Source of the DNA: Microbispora sp. H13382
GTDB lineage: Bacteria; Actinomycetota; Actinomycetes; Streptosporangiales; Streptosporangiaceae
Direction: 5' to 3'
Length of the DNA stretch: 64,000 bases
Assembly: GCF_014161445.1 (NCBI RefSeq)
Contig: NZ_JABBXA010000030.1
Location: forward strand, 21,334-85,333
Shown here in pieces: positions 7,989 to 15,862 of the stretch. Position numbers and translations under genes: made by a program. The notes under the pieces are model-generated. The model saw only the letters and a list, made by a program, of their open reading frames with translations, was not told the DNA's origin and did not search any database. Position 1 is the stretch's first letter, and each line of letters starts with the position of its first letter.

Positions 7989-8006
7989 GATACTGTATAC
8001 AGAATC
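7989..8006. promoter_or_regulatory. Putative GntR/FCD operator between divergent catabolic genes
   Basis: Nearly perfect palindrome GAT-A-CTGTATACAG-A-ATC. The central ten bases (7993-8002) are fully symmetric and hold GTATAC, the usual core of FadR-family sites. It lies 31 bases from the start of the leftward genes and in the leader of the rightward genes, in an AT-rich patch of otherwise GC-rich DNA. The GntR regulator at 5564-6259 is the obvious ligand. Confidence 0.65.
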
Positions 8007-8260
8007 CTAAGCACCCTCTGCGACGGAGAACAAGCGGGAACTGGTCATTGACACCCCTTTTGGCCCGCTTTAACCTCCTTGTACCGGCGCACCGGATACC
8101 CACCGTGACCGTTCCCGATGGGGGAGAACCGGCCCGTCGGAGTAGAGACGACCCCTGCTCACCCAGGGTTCGCCGCACGCCTGCCCATAGCTCCGAACCT
8201 CGGCTCGTCAACGCCGGCGGAGGGACCAGGGGGCGTTCACTCAGTGCCCAGGAGACCGCC
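8007..8260 (+). other. Long 5' leader of the permease operon, no gene seen
   Basis: 254 bases between the operator and the permease start. I see no convincing coding frame and no known riboswitch. The last bases are a strong AGGAGA ribosome site. The segment is GC-rich and could fold, but no conserved element can be named. Confidence 0.4.
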
Positions 8261-9664
8261 GTGTCACCTACCGTTCGTGCACCCAAATCAACGGCTTCGG
8301 ACCGCCACCCGGTGGACGAAGTCCTCCCTGCGCCCCGACTCTTCTTCTTCGGCCTGCAACACATGTTGATCATGTACGCGGGCTGCGTCGCGGTTCCGCT
8401 CGTGCTCGGCGCCGTGCTCAAGCTGCCGACGCACACCATCGCACTGATCGTCAACGCCGACCTGCTGGTGGCCGGAATCGCCACCATCATCCAGAGCGTC
8501 GGCCTCACCCGCTTCTTCGGCATCCGGATGCCGGTGGTCGCGGGAGCCTCCTTCACCTTCCTCACTCCCATGATCCTCGTCGGCTCCGAATACGGCCTGC
8601 CGACCATGTACGGCTCGATGATCGCGGCCGGCGTCTTCGGGATACTGATCGCCCGGCCGTTCTCCAGGGTGCTGCGGTTCTTCCCGACGATGGTCACGGG
8701 CTGCGTGATCACGATCATCGGGCTCTCGCTGATCAAGGTGAGCGCCGACCTGATCATCGGTTCCGATCCGCAGGCGGCGGACTACGCCAGCGTGCGGTAC
8801 ATCCTCCTCGCCTTCGCCGTCGTCGTGATCGTCGTGCTGGCGAACCGCCTGTTCACCGGGTTCCTCCGCAACGTCTCGGTGCTGTTCGGCCTGGCGTTCG
8901 GCACGGTGATCGCCTGGATGATGGGCCTCACCGACTTCTCCTCGGTGGGCGGCGCCGGGTGGTTCGGCTTCTCGGCACCGCTGCAGTTCGGCGCACCGGA
9001 GTTCAGGCTCATGCCGATCGTCGCGATGTGCGTCGCCATGGTGGTGGTCTTCTGCGAGATGACCGCGTGCGTGCTCGCCATCGGCGACACGGTCGGCAAG
9101 AAGGTCAGTGACAAGGACATGGCCCGGGGCCTGGCCACCGACGGCCTGTCCGCCGTGCTGGCCGGCTTCATGAACTCCGTGCCCGACTCCACGTTCGGTC
9201 AGAACGTGGGACTGATCAGCCTGACCAAGGTCAAGAGCCGGTACGTCATCACCGTCACCGGTGTGCTTCTGGTGATCATGGGCGCCATCCCCAAGCTCGG
9301 TGAGATCGTCGCCAGCCTTCCGGGTCCCGTCATCGGCGGCGCCGGACTGGTGATGTTCGCGATGACGGGGGCCGTCGGCATCCAGATGCTCCAGAAGGTC
9401 GAGTTCAACGGGAACCAGAACCTGCTCATCGTCGCCGTCTCCCTCGGCGTCGGGATGCTGCCGGTGGCGGTGCCCACCATCTACCAGAACTTCAACCAGG
9501 ACACCCAGTTCATCCTCGGCAGCGCGGTCACGGTCACGGTGCTGGTGGCCTTCCTGCTCAACCTGCTCTTCAACCACCTGCTGGTCCGCGGCGGCGCGCC
9601 GGCCACGGAGGCCCCCAAGGCCCCCGAGGCCGCCCCGGCGGCGGCGACGGACAGCTCAACCTGA
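8261..9664 (+). CDS. NCS2 family nucleobase/purine-type permease
   Basis: A 467-residue proton-coupled uptake transporter with about 12-14 membrane segments. The NCS2 signature is clear: Gln313-Asn in FGQNVGLISLTK fits the family motif, and Gln at its first position is typical of xanthine/urate-type members rather than uracil ones; Glu266 in VVVFCEMTAC corresponds to the conserved glutamate of segment 8. GTG at 8261 is chosen because AGGAGA lies five bases upstream and the N terminus then matches family length. First gene of the rightward operon with a Rieske oxygenase, so it probably brings in the heterocyclic substrate. The substrate class is inferred. Confidence 0.9.
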   Translation: MSPTVRAPKSTASDRHPVDEVLPAPRLFFFGLQHMLIMYAGCVAVPLVLGAVLKLPTHTIALIVNADLLVAGIATIIQSVGLTRFFGIRMPVVAGASFTFLTPMILVGSEYGLPTMYGSMIAAGVFGILIARPFSRVLRFFPTMVTGCVITIIGLSLIKVSADLIIGSDPQAADYASVRYILLAFAVVVIVVLANRLFTGFLRNVSVLFGLAFGTVIAWMMGLTDFSSVGGAGWFGFSAPLQFGAPEFRLMPIVAMCVAMVVVFCEMTACVLAIGDTVGKKVSDKDMARGLATDGLSAVLAGFMNSVPDSTFGQNVGLISLTKVKSRYVITVTGVLLVIMGAIPKLGEIVASLPGPVIGGAGLVMFAMTGAVGIQMLQKVEFNGNQNLLIVAVSLGVGMLPVAVPTIYQNFNQDTQFILGSAVTVTVLVAFLLNLLFNHLLVRGGAPATEAPKAPEAAPAAATDSST

Positions 9665-9708
9665 TTTCGCGCCCCGCCGCGCACATCACACGTAAGGAGC
9701 ACCGAACC

Positions 9709-10926
9709 ATGGGTCAGGCACCCGTCTCCGCGAACATCCGGCGCATCCTCGAGGTCATCGAAGAGGGCTCCCGGGACATGGCCACCGGCTGGAACCTTCC
9801 GCGCGAGTGCTATGTCGATCCGGAGTTCTACGCCTTCGAGCAGGAGGCCATCTTCATGCGCCAGTGGCTCTGCCTCGGCCGCGTCGACGAGATCCCGAAG
9901 CCCGGTGACTTCGTGCGCATCGACATGGGCGACGAGCCCCTGATGATGGTCCGCGGCAAGGACATGGAGATCCGGGTCCTCACCCCGGTCTGCGCCCACC
10001 GGGCCCACCTGGTGTGCGAGGGGGCGGGGAACACCGGCAGGCTCTTCCGCTGCCCCTTCCACGCCTGGACGTACGGGCTGGACGGCTCCCTCATCGCGGC
10101 GCCGTCCATGAACGACACCGTCGGCCTGAAGAACCTGAAGGGAGAGGCATACCTGCCCTCGCACCGGGTCGAGATCTGGAACGGCTTCGTCTTCACCAAT
10201 CTCGACCCGGACGCGAAGCCGCTCGCGCCCACGCTCACCAAGCTGACCGCCGAGCTGGAGAACTACCACATCGGCGACATGGTCAGCATGCCGGTCGCCG
10301 AGCTGCGCGACAACAACTGGAACTGGAAGTCCCAGCTGGAGAACGGCATCGAGCCGTACCACAGCGCATACCTCCACGGCATGCTGCACGACTTCGCGCA
10401 CGTCAGGCTCACCAGCTTCGTCGACATCAGTCCCGACGAGGGCGCGGTCTACCACCCGACCGGCTTCTATCACCCGGACGCCGGGTTCAACCCGACCACC
10501 AAGGCCCTGCTCCCGGTGATCCCGACGCTCGGCGAGAAGGAACGCAACCAGGTCATCTTCGCCTCGATCCCGCCGAACCTGGGATTCGGGGCGGTTCCGG
10601 AGGGCCTGTTCTACTACCTCGTCCTGCCCGCCGGGCCGGAGCACATGAACCTGCGCATCGGCCACCTGTATCCGGAGGAGTCCACCCGGCACCCCCGCTT
10701 CGAGCAGCTCTACAAGATCGCCCAGGACGGCCTGGTCCTCTTCCACCAGCAGGACGCCAGCTCCGACCTCTCGCTCCAGAAGGGCATGCGCTCCCGCTTC
10801 CGCCGCCCCGGCCGCTACTCCTTCCAGGAGGAGTCGCTCCTCCAGTTCAACCAGTGGCTGCTGAAGCGCTACCAGGACTACGTGAACCTGGCCGACGGCG
10901 TGACCGAGCCCGCGGCGGCCCGCTGA
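9709..10926 (+). CDS. Rieske non-heme iron oxygenase, alpha subunit
   Basis: A 405-residue ring-hydroxylating or demethylating oxygenase. The N-terminal Rieske [2Fe-2S] site is Cys95-x-His97 and Cys115-x2-His118. The catalytic domain shows the mononuclear iron ligands His218 and His223 (EPYHSAYLH) and a likely third ligand Asp349 in FHQQDASSD. AAGGAG lies nine bases before the ATG. No beta-subunit gene follows, so it is probably a homotrimeric alpha-only enzyme fed by the next two genes (ferredoxin, reductase). In context it should oxidise the imported heterocycle. Hydroxylation or N-demethylation cannot be separated from sequence. Confidence 0.92.
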   Translation: MGQAPVSANIRRILEVIEEGSRDMATGWNLPRECYVDPEFYAFEQEAIFMRQWLCLGRVDEIPKPGDFVRIDMGDEPLMMVRGKDMEIRVLTPVCAHRAHLVCEGAGNTGRLFRCPFHAWTYGLDGSLIAAPSMNDTVGLKNLKGEAYLPSHRVEIWNGFVFTNLDPDAKPLAPTLTKLTAELENYHIGDMVSMPVAELRDNNWNWKSQLENGIEPYHSAYLHGMLHDFAHVRLTSFVDISPDEGAVYHPTGFYHPDAGFNPTTKALLPVIPTLGEKERNQVIFASIPPNLGFGAVPEGLFYYLVLPAGPEHMNLRIGHLYPEESTRHPRFEQLYKIAQDGLVLFHQQDASSDLSLQKGMRSRFRRPGRYSFQEESLLQFNQWLLKRYQDYVNLADGVTEPAAAR

Positions 10927-10957
10927 CCGGCGACATCCCGCCCCTAAGGAGACACAC

Positions 10958-11152
10958 ATGAAAGTCACTGTCGACCGCACCCTGTGCGACGGAAACGGCG
11001 TGTGCATGGGCATCGCCCCCGACGTCTTCGACGTCGACGACGACCTGACCCTCCACATCGCCGACGAGATCCCCGACGACCCGGCCATCCAGGCCCAGGT
11101 CCGGCAGTCGATCACCTCCTGCCCGGTCCTCGCGCTGAGCCTGGAGGAATAG
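10958..11152 (+). CDS. [3Fe-4S]-type ferredoxin
   Basis: A 64-residue acidic ferredoxin. Three cluster cysteines are visible: Cys10 and Cys16 (LCDGNGVCMG) and the TSCPV cysteine near residue 55. The usual second cysteine of the 4Fe site is replaced by Gly/Asn, as in actinomycete ferredoxins that serve P450s. GGAG lies about nine bases before the ATG. Sitting between the Rieske oxygenase and the FAD reductase it should carry electrons from reductase to oxygenase. Confidence 0.9.
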   Translation: MKVTVDRTLCDGNGVCMGIAPDVFDVDDDLTLHIADEIPDDPAIQAQVRQSITSCPVLALSLEE

Positions 11153-11157
11153 CGATC

Positions 11158-12405
11158 GTGGTCGCCACCACCTCGCAGACCGTCGTGGTGGCCGGCGGAT
11201 CCCTCGCCGGCCACACCGTGGTCGCCGAACTCGCCCGGCGCGGCTTCGCCGGCGACGTCGTCTGGGTACGCGGGCCCGAGGGCACGGGCCCGTACTCCCG
11301 GCCCGCCCTGTCCAAGGAACTCATCCAGGGCAAGGTCACCCGCGACGACATCCGCCTGCCCGCCCCCGAGGCGTACGGCCTGCGGCTGCGCGTCGTTGAC
11401 CACGCGGTGTGCGCGCGACTGGACCCGGACGACGACCGGGTGCTGGTCACGTCCGCGCCGGGGGCCCGGGGAGAACCGTCAGACGGCGACTGGATCCCTT
11501 TCGACGCCCTGTTCGTCTGCACGGGGACGCGCGCCCGCCTGCCGGAGGCGTTCGCCGGGCTGCCCAACGTCCACTGCCTGCGCACGCTCGCCGACGCCGA
11601 ACGGATCAGGGAACGGCTGCCCGGCCGGCCCCGGACGGTGGTCGTCGGCGCCGGTCTGGTCGGCAGCGAGATCGCCGCGTCGTTGCGGTCCTGCGGGCTG
11701 CCGGTCGAGCTGGTCGTGCAGGGGCGGCTGCCCATGGACACGGTGTTCGGCGATGACCTCGGACAGTTCTGCCTGGACCGGCACCACGCCCACGGCGTCA
11801 CGACCCGGCTGCTGACGACCGTCACCGGCCTGTCGGCGGCCGGGCCGGACGGCCCCGTCGTCCTGACCTTCGACGACGGCGGGCAGACCTCGGCCGACCT
11901 GGTCGTTCTCGGGCTCGGCGCGGTCACGGCCTGCGAATGGCTGCGCGGCTCCGGGCTCGATCTCTCCGACGGCCTCGGCTGCGACGAAGCCCTGCGCACC
12001 GCGCGGCCGAACGTCTTCGCGGCCGGGGACGTCGCCAACTGGAGGCACCCCGTGTTCGGCCGCCGGATGCGGGTCGAGCACTGGAGCAACGCATCGGCCC
12101 AGGCGCGGCACGCCGTCGAGAGCTGGTGGGCCGGGCAGGAGGGCCGTGAGCCGCCGGCCTTCGCGGAGGTGCCGTATTTCTGGTCGGACCAGTACGGCCT
12201 GAAGTACCAGATGGTCGGCCACGCGCGCGGGCACGACGAGGTCAGCGTCGAGAGGACCGGCGCGGACGGGCATCCGTTCGTGACCTACTTCCGTGAGGGC
12301 CGCGTCGTCGCCGCCGCCGGGGTGAACGCGCCGCGCGCGGTGATGCGCATGAAGGCGCGCATCCAGTCCGAAGGAACGACGACCCAGGGGGCGTACGCAG
12401 GGTGA
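11158..12405 (+). CDS. FAD-dependent ferredoxin reductase
   Basis: A 415-residue NAD(P)H:ferredoxin reductase of the rhodocoxin/putidaredoxin reductase type. The FAD-binding GGSLAGHTVVAEL is at the N terminus, the NAD-binding VVVGAGLVGSEIA in the middle, and the second FAD motif is NVFAAGDVANW. The C-terminal part has the reductase-like YFWSDQYGLKYQMVG. The GTG at 11158 is chosen for GGAGGA nine bases upstream, within the end of the ferredoxin gene. The stop overlaps the next start (GTGA). It completes the three-part Rieske system. Confidence 0.9.
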   Translation: MVATTSQTVVVAGGSLAGHTVVAELARRGFAGDVVWVRGPEGTGPYSRPALSKELIQGKVTRDDIRLPAPEAYGLRLRVVDHAVCARLDPDDDRVLVTSAPGARGEPSDGDWIPFDALFVCTGTRARLPEAFAGLPNVHCLRTLADAERIRERLPGRPRTVVVGAGLVGSEIAASLRSCGLPVELVVQGRLPMDTVFGDDLGQFCLDRHHAHGVTTRLLTTVTGLSAAGPDGPVVLTFDDGGQTSADLVVLGLGAVTACEWLRGSGLDLSDGLGCDEALRTARPNVFAAGDVANWRHPVFGRRMRVEHWSNASAQARHAVESWWAGQEGREPPAFAEVPYFWSDQYGLKYQMVGHARGHDEVSVERTGADGHPFVTYFREGRVVAAAGVNAPRAVMRMKARIQSEGTTTQGAYAG

Positions 12406-12932
12406 ACGGCGACCTGGCCGGAGACGGCACGACACACGCGCACGACGGCGGGCGGGACCCCGCGCTGGCCGGGGTGATCCGGGACCACATGTGGTCGCTG
12501 CTGAGCGACCGCTACCGCACCAACCGCCGCTCCCCGGGCGCGCCGACCGAGGACGAGTACCTTCACGACCGGCCGTTCTGGCCCGAGTTCACCTTCGAGG
12601 AGGTGAGGTACGCGGTGGAGGGCGGCAGGGACCTGCTCCTGGTGACCTTCCACGACACCGACGTACCGGAGATCACCCTTGGCTTCCGGATCGACCTCGA
12701 CAAGGCCATGACCGAGTGGTCCCGGCGCGTCGGCGGGCGCCTTCCGCGGCAGCACCCGGAGATGTTCGCGGCGGAACTGATCTGGTTCATGGTCTGCTTC
12801 ATCGGCGTCGCCGACTTCGACGGGGCGACAGGCACGCCCGGATCCCCGCCGTACTGGATCAACGACGGCTCCGAGATCTTCGGAAAGCTCAGGAACAACC
12901 CGAACATGGAGACCTTCGAGTCCCACCGCTGA
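12402..12932 (+). CDS. Unknown protein of the Rieske operon
   Basis: A 176-residue soluble protein I do not recognise. It has no signal peptide. One segment, AAELIWFMVCFIGVADF, is hydrophobic but short and flanked by polar sequence, so more likely buried than in the membrane. Trp and His residues cluster around HDRPFWPEFTFEEVRY. The GTG start overlaps the reductase stop (GTGA) and a hydratase-family gene follows, so it is almost surely co-translated with the pathway. It could be an accessory subunit or an enzyme; no function is assigned. Confidence 0.7.
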   Translation: MNGDLAGDGTTHAHDGGRDPALAGVIRDHMWSLLSDRYRTNRRSPGAPTEDEYLHDRPFWPEFTFEEVRYAVEGGRDLLLVTFHDTDVPEITLGFRIDLDKAMTEWSRRVGGRLPRQHPEMFAAELIWFMVCFIGVADFDGATGTPGSPPYWINDGSEIFGKLRNNPNMETFESHR

Positions 12933-12961
12933 CGTCCCCCGACAGAAAGGCCGGCACCGCC

Positions 12962-13720
12962 ATGGCAGTTGTCGAGATCGAAAAGCCCCGCGACGGCGTC
13001 GCGATCATCCGGCTCAACCGGCCGGAGGTGCGGAACGCGCTCAACACCGAGGTGCGTGAGCTGCTCGCCGCCGCCGTCGAGACCCTCAACCAGGACGACG
13101 ACATCGGCGCCATCGTCCTGACCGGCGGCGACACCGTCTTCGCCGTCGGCGCCGACCTGAACGAGCAGGCCGGACGCGACGTGGTGGGCGCGATCCGCGC
13201 CTACACCCACCAGGCGTTCTGGTACAGCGGCAAGCCCGTGATCGCCGCCGTGAACGGGGACGCGTTCGGCGGCGGCAACGAGTTCATCCTCCAGTGCGAC
13301 TTCGTCATCGCCTCCGAGAGCGCCCGCTTCGCCCAGACCGAGGTCACCATCGGCCTGGTTCCCGGCGGCGGCGCGACGCAGCGGCTCCCCCGCACCATCG
13401 GACGGCAGAACGCGTTGTACGCCCTCCTCACCGGCACGCCCATGACCGCCGCCGACGCGTACCGGCTCGGTTACGTCTCCGAGGTGGTCGAGGGCAACGC
13501 CATCGACCGGGCCGTGGAACTGGCCGCGCTGATCGCGTCTCGCCCCCGCCTGGCCGTACGGCAGATCAAGGAGGTCGTCCGCCTTGGTCTGGACGTCCCT
13601 TTCGAGGCCGGGATCGCGCTGGAGCGCCGGGGTTACCAGCTCATGTTCGGCACGCGGGACCTGCGCGAGGGCTTCGCCGCGGTACGGGAGGGGCGGGAGC
13701 CGAAGTTCACCGGCGACTGA
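12962..13720 (+). CDS. Enoyl-CoA hydratase/isomerase family protein
   Basis: A 252-residue crotonase-fold enzyme. Both catalytic glutamates of hydratases are present, Glu107 (FGGGNEFIL) and Glu127 (QTEVTIG), 20 residues apart as usual, together with the oxyanion glycines and PGGGATQRL. AGAAAGG precedes the ATG. Crotonases hydrate, isomerise or open acyl-CoA thioesters; no CoA ligase is seen in the island, so the CoA ester would come from elsewhere or the enzyme acts on an unusual substrate. Last gene of the rightward operon. Confidence 0.87.
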   Translation: MAVVEIEKPRDGVAIIRLNRPEVRNALNTEVRELLAAAVETLNQDDDIGAIVLTGGDTVFAVGADLNEQAGRDVVGAIRAYTHQAFWYSGKPVIAAVNGDAFGGGNEFILQCDFVIASESARFAQTEVTIGLVPGGGATQRLPRTIGRQNALYALLTGTPMTAADAYRLGYVSEVVEGNAIDRAVELAALIASRPRLAVRQIKEVVRLGLDVPFEAGIALERRGYQLMFGTRDLREGFAAVREGREPKFTGD

Positions 13721-13856
13721 TGCGGGGAGCGCCCATGGCGCGTGTCCGGCACGGTGAACGGTAGGCTGTGGGGGTTGCGCTCGTAACGCCTTCCGCTAGG
13801 GCGGGTGAGGGGGAGCGCGCCAATCCGTCGGTCGAGTCATCCCTAGGAGATGTGCC

Positions 13857-14453
13857 GTGTCCGAAGTACTCATCGCCGCCGAGCTTCGCAACGAGTTCGG
13901 CAAGGGCGCCGCCCGCAAGATCCGCCGGGCGAACAAGGTCCCCGCTGTCCTGTACGGCCACGGCACCGAGCCCAAGCACCTGACCCTCCCCGGCCACGAC
14001 CTGCTGCTCGCGCTGCGCACGCCGAACGTGCTCATCCGCCTGCGGGGCGAGGGCGTGGACGAGATCGCGCTGCCCAAGGGCGTCCAGCGCGACCCGATCA
14101 AGGGCTTCCTGGAGCACGTCGACCTGCTGCTGGTCAAGCGCGGTGAGACGGTCACCGTCGAGATCCCGGTCACCGTCACCGGTGCCCCGATCGGCAGCGC
14201 GATCGTCGAGCAGCAGCTCGTCACGATCTCGGTCGAGACCGAGGCGACCCACATCCCGACCGGCGTCGAGGTGGACGTGGACGGCAAGGACGCCGGCTTC
14301 GCGGTGCACGCGAGCGACCTGAAGCTGCCGGAGGGCACCACGCTGGCCGGCGACCCCGAGGCCCTGGTGCTGCAGGTGATCGGCGCCCCGGTCGCCGAGC
14401 TGCCCGAGGAGGGCGAGGCCGCCGAGGGCGAGAGCGCCGAGGCCGCCGAGTAG
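13857..14453 (+). CDS. rplY: 50S ribosomal protein L25/general stress protein Ctc
   Basis: A 198-residue 5S-rRNA-binding protein of the long Ctc type: an N-terminal L25 domain (about 1-92) with RNEFGKGAARKIRRANKVPA, a C-terminal TL5 beta domain (about 95-180) and an acidic Glu/Ala tail. The GTG start has TAGGAGA eight bases upstream. A -10-like TAGGCT lies at 13762-13767. It precedes pth, as in other actinomycetes; the usual upstream partners prs and glmU are replaced here by the catabolic island. Confidence 0.95.
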   Translation: MSEVLIAAELRNEFGKGAARKIRRANKVPAVLYGHGTEPKHLTLPGHDLLLALRTPNVLIRLRGEGVDEIALPKGVQRDPIKGFLEHVDLLLVKRGETVTVEIPVTVTGAPIGSAIVEQQLVTISVETEATHIPTGVEVDVDGKDAGFAVHASDLKLPEGTTLAGDPEALVLQVIGAPVAELPEEGEAAEGESAEAAE

Positions 14454-14472
14454 GACCGGTTCGTGAGAGAGT

Positions 14473-14496
14473 CCTCCACAGGGTGTCCTGTGGAGG
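14473..14496 (+). terminator. Terminator hairpin after rplY
   Basis: CCTCCACAGG-GTGT-CCTGTGGAGG gives a perfect 10-bp stem with a 4-base loop, extended by GAG/CTC outside. It starts 19 bases after the rplY stop and is followed by CTCTTCC rather than a long T run. It separates rplY from pth. Confidence 0.75.
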
Positions 14497-14532
14497 GCTC
14501 TTCCATGTGAGGAGACAGCGGAGGAGACAGCG

Positions 14533-15144
14533 ATGTCCGACGTGTCCGCGCAGCGGTGGCTGGTGGCAGGCCTGGGCAACCCCGGGCCGGAGTACGCCGG
14601 GAACCGGCACAACGCGGGCTTCATGGTGCTCGACGAGCTGGCGGCCCGGGTCGGCGGGCGGTTCAAGGCGCACAGGTCGCGGGCCGAGGTGGTCGAGGGC
14701 CGCCTGGCCGCGCTCCCGGTGGTGCTGGCCAAGCCGTTGTCGTTCATGAACCTGTCCGGCGGCCCGGTGAAGGCGCTGGCCGACTTCTACAAGGTCACCC
14801 CCGAGCGGGTGATCGTGGTCCACGACGAGCTGGACATCCCGTACGGCGCGCTGCGCGCGAAGATCGGCGGCGGCGACAACGGCCACAACGGCCTGAAGTC
14901 GATCACGAAGTCGCTCGGCACGCGCGACTACCCGCGGATCCGGTTCGGCATCGGCCGCCCGCCGGGCCGCATGGACCCGGCGACCTTCGTGCTGCGCGAC
15001 TTCGCCACGGCCGAGCGCAAGGACCTGCCGTTCCTCGTGGACCGGGCGGCCGACATGGTGGAGTCGCTGATGACCGCCGGTCTGGAGACCACGCAGAACC
15101 GCTTCCACGCCGCCGACCTCAATCCGGCGAAGCCTCCCCGCTGA
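14533..15144 (+). CDS. pth: Peptidyl-tRNA hydrolase
   Basis: A 203-residue enzyme that frees tRNA from peptides dropped by the ribosome. The hallmark sites are present: GLGNPGPEY near 13-21, catalytic His26 in RHNAGF, Asp98 in VVHDELD and Asn119 in NGHNGLKS. Two GGAGACAGCG-like ribosome sites precede the ATG. The last residues come from the first unit of a 24-bp tandem repeat and overlap the 3' end of the convergent exonuclease gene by 26 bases. Confidence 0.96.
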   Translation: MSDVSAQRWLVAGLGNPGPEYAGNRHNAGFMVLDELAARVGGRFKAHRSRAEVVEGRLAALPVVLAKPLSFMNLSGGPVKALADFYKVTPERVIVVHDELDIPYGALRAKIGGGDNGHNGLKSITKSLGTRDYPRIRFGIGRPPGRMDPATFVLRDFATAERKDLPFLVDRAADMVESLMTAGLETTQNRFHAADLNPAKPPR

Positions 15145-15787
15145 GATCCGGCGAAGCCGCCCTGCCGAGGTCCGGCGAAGCCGCACCGCTGACGTCGCCG
15201 GTCTCGCGGTGTGCGGAGCCCGGCCACTCCATGAGGTTCTGCAGCAGTTCCGCCTGCTCGATGGCGTCGTCGAGCGCGTTGTGGGTGTGCGGGCGCTTCG
15301 TGCGCACCTCGCGCGGCATCTGGCGCTTGGTCGCCCAGGCCACCGGCACCACGGCCTTGGCGGCGTACAACGTCTTGATGTCGATGCAGCGGGAGTGGCC
15401 GAAGGGCGACTCCCCGGTGAACCGGAGGAAGTACCAGTACATCCACATCCAGTCGTACGACAGCGGGAAGGCCGCGAGCACCGGCAGATCGTCGCCGCAC
15501 ACCTCGCGCACCCAGGCCGACGCCGCCGCCATCGCCTCGGCCGGGTCGCGTCCCTCGCGCAGCAGCGCCGCCCGGTCGAGGCCGCTCACCGCCAGCGCCT
15601 CCGCCACGTAGTCGTCGCTGATCGGCCGTAACTCCGCGTAGAACGTCAGGGACTCCGGGTCGGTCCGCTCGAACCGCCGCCCGGTCATCCGGCCGGCCAC
15701 GGTCATGCCGAAGCTGACCATCGAGTACGGCCCCGGAATCGGGCCGTCCGCCTCGACATCAACCGATATGTACGTTTCGGCTTTCAC
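15119..15787 (-). CDS. DEDDh-type 3'-5' exonuclease domain protein
   Basis: A 222-residue nuclease of the RNase H-like DEDD group. The acidic residues are in order: Asp-x-Glu in SVDVEADG near the N terminus, Asp in FPLSYDWMW, and HNALDDAIEQ with the final His-x4-Asp. The size and the SYDWMWMYWYF pattern fit the small exoribonuclease proteins of actinomycetes, so an RNA substrate is likely but not shown. GTG at 15787 follows GGGAG. The last ~27 residues are a low-complexity repeat encoded by the 24-bp units, probably disordered. Confidence 0.8.
   Translation of the reverse strand: MKAETYISVDVEADGPIPGPYSMVSFGMTVAGRMTGRRFERTDPESLTFYAELRPISDDYVAEALAVSGLDRAALLREGRDPAEAMAAASAWVREVCGDDLPVLAAFPLSYDWMWMYWYFLRFTGESPFGHSRCIDIKTLYAAKAVVPVAWATKRQMPREVRTKRPHTHNALDDAIEQAELLQNLMEWPGSAHRETGDVSGAASPDLGRAASPDLSGEASPD
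15122..15193. repeat. Three 24-bp tandem repeats shared by convergent gene ends
   Basis: Three units (15122-15145, 15146-15169, 15170-15193) begin RTCCGGCGAAGCC and differ at only a few positions. On the plus strand unit 1 holds the end and stop of pth. On the minus strand all three code the repeated AASPDL-type tail of the exonuclease. Copy number could vary by slippage. Confidence 0.85.
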
Positions 15788-15862
15788 TGAAATCTCCCTG
15801 AGACGCCGGGGCGGGCGGCTAGCATTCCACCACGATCAGTAGCCGAATCATCACAGGGGGCG

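Noticed and set aside
8100..8260. Possible cobalamin-type riboswitch before the permease (CCAGGAGACCGCC resembles a B12 box)
   Set aside because: The box is one base short and the other conserved riboswitch parts could not be found upstream. A plain AGGAGA ribosome site explains it.
15122..15193. CRISPR-like array or attachment site at the pth end
   Set aside because: Three head-to-tail 24-bp units without spacers, coding on both strands.
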